The notes under the pieces are model-generated. The model made no database searches. It saw nothing but the letters and a program-made list of their open reading frames with translations, and was not told the DNA's origin. The position numbers were made by a program, and so were the translations under genes. A stretch of 64,000 bases of DNA from Blastomussa wellsi (Eukaryota; Cnidaria; Anthozoa; Scleractinia; Plerogyridae): contig OX393571.1 of NCBI GenBank assembly GCA_947652115.1, positions 17,492,856 to 17,556,855 of the forward strand, read 5' to 3'. Below, piece after piece: positions 34,096-46,000 of this stretch. Within the stretch, counting starts at the first letter, position 1. The number at the start of each line of letters is the position of its first letter.

Positions 34096-37000
34096 GTCTG
34101 AGTTTTAATAATCGCCTGAAAGATTATTAGAATGGCAAAAATACTGCCTACTTCTGTGTTGGATTGTTTACAGGGGACGTTTTATTCTTGTTTTAAGTGC
34201 TGAACAGAGTTTCTTTCGAGTAAAAGAATGTATACTAAATATTTATGCCAACATCTTGCTGCTGCAATATCGTGTACGGACAATTCTTGTTACGGTTAAC
34301 GGAATAACTATCCATGTAAATGAGTCGACTCTGGAATGCCTATATATACTTTTGACTCACTTAAGGCTGTTTTATTATTGTGTTTTTTCTCCTCTATTTC
34401 CTGGTTACCACACTAAAAGTATCGTAAGGGATGAAAAATTTCAATGTCAACTTATTTGTTTTGAATGGCAGGAATTGAATACCTTAGCTAATTGCACGAA
34501 AAATGAACCAGGTCTGTCTTGGTTTGAAATTACCTTGTTTTTCTTTAAGTGTTTTGAGTATACCCTTGTTACCACAAAAAATGATACAGAAAATTACTGC
34601 GACATCAAATTTATTAACATGTATTAGCTAAATGTGTTGAAGTTGCCGACATTGTGTCAGGAATAAAAGGAAACCAATGGCGTGAAAACAAGCCTTCCTG
34701 ACTTCTGGACTCCAGAATTTCTACGTTTCCGACATGCATCTGTATTGGACTGAAACTGCATTTCTATTGCATTATATCCAAACATATTATAACGAATGAT
34801 AGATTTCTAAGAAAACAAATTTGTTTTCACATTGTCAGAAATACATTTGACTATTTGTGTAAGAAACAACTCAACCATTTTGCTTCAGAATAGCCAGTTG
34901 TTTTTGACATGCGTCCGCCTTTGTTTGAGATTGACTACACGTTTTGACTACCTTTTATTTCCAGCTTACCACATCAAATATTTTGTTACGGAAACAAATT
35001 TGGCATCACAAGATACGGATTCATTCAACTAATTGCGCAAAAACAAAAACAGAAAGCATTTGGTGAATATTAAAATGTACTTCATACTGATGTCAACTTT
35101 GATACTGAGACTGAATGTATTGTGACTCTCAATTTTGTTCGTGCTTCGAATATTTTTTACTTGTTTCTTAAAGGGGCTTGGTCACGGATGACACCTAAAC
35201 CTTAAACCTTCTCTAATTATAAGATATGATCCTAATGTTTATTCTCAGTTTATTACTCTTTAATGTTTTCTATATACGTTAAGGTTTCCTTTGATCTTAA
35301 GGTAATTTTATGGCTACCCAAGTTGGCATTATTGATGATGAACCCTGCTCCTTTAATCTACTGTAAATTAAGTCAGTTGTATCGACGCCATTACAAAAAA
35401 ATGTAACACTTCTTTCCTAATCAAAGCGCACATAGCCATGATCTTTCATATAGATCTAGAGGTACTGAGATTCAGTTTCGTTGGCTGCGAGTTTTGGCGT
35501 CATAGTTCGCGTCATGGTTTGTACATTTTGAAAAAAATTAGGCTAATTTTTAAAATTCGATTCATCATTTGCAATTCGTCTCAATCTTTCCCATCCTATG
35601 TTGAATGAAAAACCCTTTCTTTTTTCTTACACGTACTGACCATTTTTGAGCTAGTTTCTAATTAACCCAATATCTGAAGAGGATTAACAGCGTGAAAATG
35701 CTGTGCTCTCTTAATCACAATCTCTTCATCACAATCAAGATGCAAAGAAGCCTTTTAACTAAACACGTGCCTTTTTTCGCCCAAACTCGCACTTTTGAAA
35801 ACCGATTAAGGCAATTGTGTTGTATATTTTTAGCCAGTTCAGTCGAAACTGAATTACATAAACTTAGCAACACCTATTCAAAACTTATGCTATTCCTATA
35901 TTAGCTTAATCACGCTTTCAACAACCGCGGGTAGAAAACCAGTACTGGGTCAGTACTTGAGGATAGGCTCATTTATCTTAACTGAGGTTCATTTGTTATA
36001 TCTTATCTTTATAGGCACAATATAGCATAACATACGCTTCAAATGGTAAGTCAGCAGTTTCAAACGTAAGTTAGATATTGCATTATATATATTCCAAAAT
36101 ATAAAATTGCTAGTTGTACAAGTTGTTCAGAAATCATAAGTCTAAATTAAGGAATACCCTCCCCCTCCAGATCAGCATATCATAATCCTACAAGGTTACA
36201 CAAAAAACTATGTCCTTCAAGATACATGGTGTTATTACTATGGCTAGACTGAAAATTAATTCCAACGATATATTCCTCTAGAGACAACGCTCTTCCCAGA
36301 AAGCATTCAAGTAATAAACACAAGTTACAACTATGTGGATGTCCGGTGGACGAACACGAATTCTAGTTTCTTTAAAGGATATATTGTTACAGTTGAAAAG
36401 ATGGGCGACTGTAGTGAAGATGGAACTTTGATATTTACGAGCTGTCACTCAGAAGGATTGAACATCACAAATCTTGAGGAGCATACCACATACTGTGTTT
36501 ATGTGGCGGCCTTTACAGAGAATGGAAAAGGAAACAACACTTCATGCCTCGAAGCAGTTACTGGAGAAAAACGTAAGTTTAGAATTTGATTCATTTTAGT
36601 GAGAGAATTGATGCTGTAGAACGCCAGAAACAACTAAAAGTGAATGTTCGAGTAAGCACATCTCCAGGCTTCCGAAAATAAGAAGCCCTACATGATTCTT
36701 AGACGCAAAAAAGGATCTCCGGATCATAATCCCTCCTTTCCCCGATACTCTGACGATAAGCCAATGCTATGTGGCCTTTACCCTTAAAATTATAATTAAC
36801 AGCGATGCGATTTACTCTGATCATGCACCAGTTACTTCAGAGTTTATCTGCTGTATAGTACTTTTAATTATTAGTTTATATGTGTTGTGGTTTAAATTTA
36901 TCCTTGGTTTAAAATTTTTTAATCCAGTTTGATTTTTATTTCCCTTTGTCACATGTTATTAGCATAATCTGAAACAAAGGGAAATCAATATCAAACTGGT

Positions 37001-40000
37001 TTAAAAAATTTTAAACCAGGGATAAGTTTAAACCACAACATATGCATGATTCATTAGGCCACATACGATATATTAAAATCCAGCTTGGTAGCGACACAAA
37101 CAAAAGAAATTAATAAACATGAATTTGTTTGTGCGCTACCAAGCGGAATTTTAATATATCGAAAGTGGCCTATTTATGTAGAGCTTGTTATATTAAGAGC
37201 GTTTTGTCTAACATCTAATATATAGTTTGAATAAAAGACTCCCCTGACAAATGTAAACCTGGAAATTTAGTTTTAAGCAAAAATCATATACGGTTGAGAA
37301 CCCCTTTTCTCCTCTGTTTTAAAATTAACTAGACTAGATGCCATTTAATTTTGCTTAGCTCGACGTGAGGTTGTACGCTTGACAATGAATACATGGTTTT
37401 CTTAAAGCCTAACATCTATTTAAGTATATATGTTTTTTTTATATATTCGATAGCGAGGGTGGATTTCAGTGCATTCAACGAAAGCTCGACCTCTATTCGG
37501 CTGAAGTGGAACCCGAAAGATATACCTCTTCCCGTTGATGGCAGTGAAGAAAGAGGGATTAAAATAGATTATCACCGCAGCACTGAGGAAAATTTAACAA
37601 GTAGCATCCTGTTTTGTGACGTGAGCTCTACATACGTGCTCAGCAATTTGACCATATTCACCAACTACTGTTTTGAGGTAGTCGCTTTCCGCCATGACGT
37701 GATTGAAACGAAGTCAGATAATAGAAAATGCGTGTTCACGGACGAACAAGGTAGGGATCGAAAATTATCTGTGAACGAAAAAAAGATATTTTGCAGTTTA
37801 ATAGGCACTCATGCAAATTAAGAGTTAAGGAATCCGATTGTTCGAAATTTCCTGTCGTTGATGGTACTACGCTTATGTTGGATATAACCCATGTATGGTT
37901 GCACACGTTCCCCTTGACTTCATGGGGACAAAATATTACAAACGACCTCAAAGCTTTAAAATTTGACCTCAAGCTATCGTTTATTCAAAGAGATTTAGAT
38001 TTAGCGGTCTACAAGGCTGCAGGAAGCACTGAACAAACCTTGTCAGTAATAAAGCCATTTCACGACCTAGTGTGACATCACATGGGTACTTCTGTGCATG
38101 CACAAGTTTTTACGTACTTGGGTTTATGCAACATCCTTAACGTCCCAGGGTCTGGTCTACCCACCGCCTGGACTCCCTCTTTCTCTCTTGCTCCAGGGTC
38201 GAGAAAAACAGACACCTATGGGACAAGGTTGGAGCTGCCGGCCCAAAACACAACCCTCCTCCTTTATCCGGGCTTGGGACCTGCAGGGGTTTTCCAAAGG
38301 AATAACCCCAGGCGGAGTTATTAATGAATCCAAGTTGTATAATAAAATTATTTATCTATATATACGCCATCCATCTCATATATAGAGAGTCTGATATGAT
38401 AGAAGCTATTACTAGAACTGTTCTGCCTGTGGTTTTTACCTAACTGCGTCTACTTACAAATTAGCCTACTCTGGCTAGTGTCGAAGTGAAGGAAAGGGCA
38501 TTAAAAGCATCAGACTTAAATTCATGCCCGTACACCGTTACAATACAACTTTTAAAAGCAGCACTAACCATCAGAACAGCTAAAGCTCATGTTCAAAACT
38601 CGAAGTTCTACCTCGCCATATCGACAAAAATAAAAGGAATCACAATAAAACTATGAGTTATTGTCTTCATACACCCAAATCATTGACTTTAACAAACATC
38701 ACTAAAGGTGGATTTCCACTGTCGGGTAATTTTTTACGTGCGTAAATAAAATTATGGACGATGTATGGAAAACTTGCGTACACGTCTACGCAAGCCGTTC
38801 ATACATGTCTCTAAACTTTTTTACGCACGTAAACGCGCGTAAAAAAACACGCGAAAGTGGAAATCCACCTTAAAATGGATTTGTGTGGAATCATAGGCGC
38901 AAGGGCAATTTTTTGCTAGGGTGGGGGAGGGGTAAACCATTTGGTCGCAAAATTCTCCCAAGTTGCCTTGCGCAAATTTCTCTTGCTGCCCAAAATATCT
39001 GATTTGCCCAAAATTTTTGGTTGTGTGGGGGCTGCAGCCCCCCCCCCCCCCCCGGCCGTACGCCTATGTGTGAAATTAGTCAATGACCCTGGTCAATGAG
39101 GATGACTGTTTCATGTTACTTGTCCCATTTAGCTCCTGGAGGACCACCATTGAATGTCCGAGCCAGAAATGCAAGCTCTACCAGCATCAACGTAACGTGG
39201 GAACCAATTAAGGAGAATCTACAATACGGAATTATACTTGGGTATCGTATCAGCTACAAAAAAGAAGCGTCGTCAGAAATGGTGTCTCGTCGAAAACGAC
39301 GAAGCGTAGAACTGCTTGAAGCCGAAGTGCTTGGAGGAAACAAATTAACTTGGACTCTGGGAGAACTGGAAAAGTTTACCAATTACTGCATTCAAGTTGG
39401 GGGATTTAACAGTAAAGGAGATGGAAATATCAGTGATTCGACTTGTGCCGTGACAGATGAGGATGGTAGGTTTTGAATAAATGCTAACTTGGGTGGATTA
39501 TCCTCTTACACTTTAATTGGGACACCACACTGCCGACGTTCAATCCACATCTCCGATTATGACTCCAGATTCGTCTAGATTCGAGACGTTTCATTCGAAA
39601 CGTTTCTTAAACGTTTCTGTTTTGCTTTTGCAGTACCCAGTATGCCACCAAATATTACGGCTGGATTTAACATCAGCTCGACAAGTCTCACAATCGAGTG
39701 GAGTCAAATACCACTTGAATTCATTCATGGCAATCTGTTGGGTTATGTTATTTTATACAAGAAGAGTAGCGAGGCTGATTCCCAGAGCGTTCCGGTAGAC
39801 ACTGAAGCTGGCGAGTTGTCTAAGAACATTACAGGATTACTTGTATATACCAAGTACTGCGTTCGCATGGCCGGGAGAACGAGAATTGGTACTGGAAACT
39901 GGAGTACCTGTTTAAACATAACAACCGATGAGGATGGTAAGAAAATTGGTATCACGTGGATTCAAAATTTTCTTCATTGCATCCTTCCCTCAATCTCTCA

Positions 40001-43000
40001 CCCTTTCGTAACTCCATCCTTGCTCACTCAGTTCTATTCTTTCTTCACTAGCATCTCTTCTTTCTTTCATTTCTTCTTGGGGGAGCGTTGATGGCGCAGT
40101 GGTGAGAGCACTCACTACCCACCAATGTGGCCCGTGTTCCATACCGGCCCGGTGCCATATGTGGGTTGAGTTTGTTGTTGCTCAGTTCTCGCTTCGCTCC
40201 GAGGGTTTTTCTCCGGGTTCTACGGTTTTCATCCCTTCTAAACAACCAGCATTTCTAAATTCCAATTCGGTCTGGATAGATGACCCGTATTAAAACCAGC
40301 TAAGGCTAATGCGGCTAAATATTTCACGTCTCCACGCTCCGACGAAGGGCTAACGCTCGAAACGTCAGCTTTCTAATCTCTTTACGGTGGCCAATGTACA
40401 TTATCAACCCAGTTGATAAAACCAAATTATCGGCATGTAATAAAACCAGGAACACCGGAACACCACAAAACACGGAACACCGGAACACACATGGTATTTC
40501 TGATGTTCCGGGGTGTTCAGGTGTTCCGGTGTTCCTGCTTTTAGTACATGCCCAAATTATCTTATCCACCTACTAACCTAGCCAACTTATTTGAAACCCT
40601 TCAACTTTTAATATCATGTCACCTTCCAGTTCCATCTTCACCACCTGTCGACGTCACTATTATCGAGGGAACCATCCATAATACTATAAACTTGACATGG
40701 AATACACCCGCCGAGATCAACGGCAAGCTAACTGGCTACAAGATCGTGATTAATTCCACTTTGCACAACGGTTCCATACAAGTAAGAGAACTTACGACTT
40801 GCAGCAATCACATCAGTTTAACTGGAATTGACAAGACTATTGAACACCAGATCAAGGTAGCTGCCAGTACAAGAAAAGGACTTGGGCCTTTTGAATGCAT
40901 CGAGTATGGAGGTAATAGAAGTAACGTGCAACAGCTACGCCATATAGCTGGTACAGTTTGAAACAAATTTCAAATACGTCATTTGCAATCCGTTTCAATC
41001 TTCCCCGTTCTTAACCATCCTTGTTCCTGTTTGGTTTCGCATCACCTCTTTAAGGATTTTCTTCCATAATAAACTATTATTTGAACGTTTTCTTCATTTT
41101 ATGAGTAACTTGGTTGGTCGCAAAAATGGCTCAAAATATCCTCACGGAGCTCCTTTAAACATTGTCACGATAGAGTAAAATTTCGTTAATAAAAGCACCG
41201 AAACGAAAGACCCTTTGAGGTGTACATGTCCGTATTCAAACAGCAATGGTACACATAGCAATGACCTAAACTAGAGTTTGGAAGCGGAAGGCCTGAGAAT
41301 CCTGGTTCAATTTATCGATTATTATCACAGACTGGATTTGTTCTAGTTAATCCACATGAGTTCATAGTTCAACTCCTAAAGCGTGCGTTTCTTTAAACAA
41401 ACCCAAGATTGGATTCTTAAATCCGAAAAACTGATTTTGCGTTTCTTTATTAAACAGATTATGCAAGATCACTCGGATCATTGTGCATCAAAGGAATCGA
41501 AGAATCCTTGCCAAGATCGGATTCTTCGGTTACTTTGATGCAACCAAGATCCGAGTGATCTTGGATTAATCTGTTTAATAAAGAAACGCAAAATCAGTTT
41601 TTCGGATTTAAGAATCCAATCTTGAATTTTTTTAAACAAACGCACACTACACTACACTTTTGAAAATAGTCGACTGCATTAAATCCTCCTGTGCATGTGT
41701 TGGGATTCTTAATAAGATTTTGTGCAAGACTCAAGATTTGTTTGTTAATTTACAGTGTCGTTATTAGTATTGTGTCTCGATCTCTCCATTACTAGAGAAA
41801 CATTACACAGTAATTAATGCATTGTCAAAAAATTAATAGCAGTTTCCAGTTCCAGTTAATTCGTATAACATGATTGTAACCCTTTTTGTTTCTATTATTT
41901 TGCTGAACTTATATTTACAAACTCTGAAAACTATGTGATTTCAGAAACATGCGACTGTCCCGAATTTTTACAAGTTGTCTCAAATCCCAGTATTCTAGAC
42001 GGACACCAGGACGAAAGTTCACTAACAGCGCTGATTGAGTTATTGATTATAGAAGCGTGTGGCTTCTGTGAACACTACGAGGATGGAAGAACAAGGATAA
42101 ATCGGACGCTACTAGCTGCCAATATTACTTTTCCAATAATAAAATATCTCCACAAAATTCCTCCATCGACATCCGAAAGAAGGTTTGTGACTGTAATCGG
42201 AGTGCCAGGCCTCGCAGTTATTCAGAGGAAGCCTGAGAAGGAGTTGGGTTTCTACGAAAGAGTGATGGGTTCCTCCGTCGTTCATTCTTGGCCCATATTT
42301 GCAATTTTTGGAACAATGACGCTCGCGGCTGGCATGGTGATTTGGGTATTGGTAAGATAACCTCATCCGCATCTTAAAGCAAAATTAATTATTTTCCTAA
42401 TCCTTTTCACTTCTTTTCGCTGCAAAGAGAGAGAGATAATTAATCTAAAAGATAGCAAACTTGAAAAAGACCGTCTCCAAAGATACTACCAGTGTTACAA
42501 CTAAAGTTGTTGTCTGGATGATAATTGTCTTAAACGATTGAAGTGAGACCAAAATGATGTAATGCTATGATTGCATTACGTCATTTTATTAAAACAATAA
42601 ACAACAAAATGTTTCATATAATGCAAGTGTCCTAACAATTGGCAGTATTATTTTTTTAAACACATGTTTCTTTACTGGCATTCTTTAAGTTTCTAACCTT
42701 AGTTTTGAGAGGTAATGTAGCCTTCCCTCCTTAAATACAGCGACCCTCGTCGTTTACAGGTTCTTCCGTCGTCCCTTGTACAATTGCTATAAAAATTATA
42801 TTATGTTATATTAAAACTCAGTTTTTGGTGCGTTTCGCTTGAACTTCAACTCAATTATAAAACTTTCTTAATTCAGGATGTGAGCAGCAACCCGGAAGAG
42901 TTTCCACCGACATTCTACAAAGGGGCCGGCGAGGGATTGTGGTGGGCATTCATAACCATGACAACGTTAGGGTAAGAAAATATACTATCGAGTCAGTGAG

Positions 43001-46000
43001 AAGTAGTAGATATCTCATTTCCCTGCGTTTGACGATGAAATTACCGAAGCAGAAAACTATGCTCTCATCAGAATCCAGTATTTGTTTCAGAATGCCCAGT
43101 ACCCAGTGTACTCAATATCAGTGGGTACTGGGTACCCAGTACCCAGTGTTTAGACCCAATTCAGGCTCATGTATTTTTCTGGGTTTGCAATATGAAGCTC
43201 CATCGAACCCCCGTTATGTATAATGTGAGTATCCCCACCCCACCCTGGGTGGGCACGATGCGTCCGGAAGTGGCTGATGAGACCAATCCGGGCATGGAAC
43301 CCTCTCCCACAGGTTAGGTGTGAATGTCAAGGGTGCAGCTATTATTGGTAGCCATAACGTTGTAATAATATTTTCTGTTGTTTACTATCTTTATACTATG
43401 ATATTCCAATCTATCTTTTCGCGCCACTAATATATATGTATCATTGTTTTCTTGTTTCAGGTATGGAGATCGAACCCCTAAATCAAATGCAGCAAAGGCG
43501 TTCGCCATGATGTGGTTTTTAGTCGGGTTGGTTATGTTCGGTCTTTTTTCTGGTGCTGTTACAGCTGCTCTCACTGTGGTTGTAGTGAATGGGGGACCAG
43601 AGGCTGCGGCCTCAGATAAATTATTGAATGTGAGTATAACGCCACTTTAGGGTTCACTGGTTAATACTCTTTTAAGCTTTCGAAATTCCATGACTTTTCC
43701 TTGACCTTTCACAGTTTTTCTTATCCCAAACTTGGCCATTGCATTAGAAATGTTCCAAAAAGTTTCATGGTTGTGAATACTTTCTCTATTTTAAAACTAC
43801 CTCACTTTCCATGACTTTTCTATTCAAATTGTATGACTTCTCATGGAGGCCTAAAATTCCATGATGTGAACAATACGAAACCCCCTCTGCAGGGTGAAAG
43901 ATTGTTGGGTTAGGGGAACAAATCATGACTGGTCATGACAAATCAAGACAGGCCTAAATTTTTTAAAGCCTTGTTGATTCTTGTGTTCTAATCATTGAAC
44001 TCGTATAAGATGTAGAAGCTCGATTTGAGTAAGAACTGAAGTAAATGAGGCGACACCAATCAATTAATCATGAAAGAACAGTTTTTGAAGGAGCTTTCCA
44101 GAATGGTATATCTTGAAAAGTTTACCCTAAATCAGCATCACTTTTGTGACTGCTTCTCAATCTTGGTTAACCTTCGTCATTTGAAGCATCTTTGTTTCTT
44201 CTAAATTTATTGTTTCCTCTGCTTTTCTATGTTGATATACTATTATTTAAGGGACTACTATCTGCTATACATTCAAAACGTTTTGTTAGTGCATGTGTTG
44301 GTTGTAGTTATTATTAATATTGGTTCCGGGTGTCCTCCAGACACAGTTCTAATAATCCGAAACAAACCAATATCATAAGCTAAACATTTCAAGCGATAAA
44401 TTGACATTACATCGATCCCCAAGGTAACTGACAAGCTCTTGATGATAAAATTGCTTCTATGAAGCAAAGCAATTCTTACGATTATAGCTTACATAGTGTA
44501 CAGCACTACATCGCCTTTATCGGTTCATATTGAATTGCTGTTTGTATGCAGGTTTCCACATTGAGAAACTCTCCGGAAAAATATGTTGTTGTGAGCAAAC
44601 TTTCGAACAAGTTTAATATGGGTAAGTAGTTACAGCGCACAAGCTTGTATCCAAACGAAAGGATCTAAGCAGTGCCATAATAACGAGGAACTAGGTTTAC
44701 ACAGATGAAATACAGACAAGTAAAAAAAAAGAGAAAGCGTCGGTGTTCTTCAATCATGAACTGCTAATCTTAACTCCAGTAGTATAGTGCAGCGTCATAT
44801 TTAGCAATGATTGCACCGTTACGTGAAGAATTTAATTTATTCAACATTTTATCAGTGGGGGAGTAATAACTGTGGATTTAGGTTGTTATATGAAATGCAA
44901 GAAACTCGTTCCCAGGGTTGCAAATGCAAATGCAAGAAAAGCGAATGTTGCCAGGTAACGGTGAATGCATGAATGACTAAATGAATCAATGAATCAATGA
45001 ATCGAGTCATATCAGTCAATCAGTCAGTATGTAAGTCAGTCAGTCAGTCATGCCAGCCAGTCATTAGTCAGTCAGTCAGTCAGTCATGCCAGCCAGTCAG
45101 TAGTCAGTCAGTCAATCGATGGATGGGTGAATGAATGATCAAACGAATGAACGAACGAATGGATGGATGGATGGACGAATAGATGAAAATAATGAATCTT
45201 GTATTTCATAGGCACTGAGTATGATACGATTGAGGGGCTCGTTGAGGCGCTGAAATCTAAAAAGACCGACGCCATTTTATTAGACATGTATGTACAGATG
45301 AAGAGAAAAGACCTATTTAACGATACAAGCGCATTTAAAGTGGTTGAAATATTGAATAAGAAAGTGGCACATGGTATTGAGCTAAAAGGAGTAACCGTAG
45401 CGCTGGCTGAAAGGATTGAAAATTTTATACGAGACAATAACGTACAGACAGAATTTCTTAAGGACAAGAGTCACGAAGGGGAAACTGAGGAGGAACATCA
45501 GCAACATGCGGTGAGAGAGAGAGTTTAATTTGAAATAAGATTTTCCTGGATAATTTGTAAACATTTATCTCTGAAAGCTGCCATTGCGTTCATGTGAGAA
45601 AATGGGGCTCCTCCTCGGTGTAAAAACCTGTGAAACTCACGAGTGACGAAAAAAAAAGAACGAACAAGAGAACAAAGAACTCAAAACAATATGGAAGAGA
45701 AAAAAATAGCTCAAAAACAAAGAAAAAAGTCACAGGTTTTTGCACCGAGGTAAACCCGAAAATGGTTAGTGCACTTCCTTTTCGGACATTCTGTTATTAA
45801 ATGGACCAGCGTCTGCTTTGACCATTAACCGGCTTATGCTGGCTGCCGATCGAGCAGTCAAGGTTCATGGGCAACCGCCGCCATAGTTTATCCAGGAGTA
45901 AAAATGGATACTAGCGAATGTAATGCTGGGATTAACCCTGCGACGGGCTTGCACCCTATTTGCTAAAACTGGAGATCTTTGTAAGGTGTGAAGCGGCTAT

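Noticed and set aside
34256..34627. 123-aa frame in gene D intron 1
   Set aside because: AT-rich, no domain motif, no splice sites that keep phase with neighbours; possibly a diverged repeat.
38082..38385. Overlapping 80-95 aa frames
   Set aside because: No domain or splice support; they sit between FN3 exons of gene D in intronic sequence.
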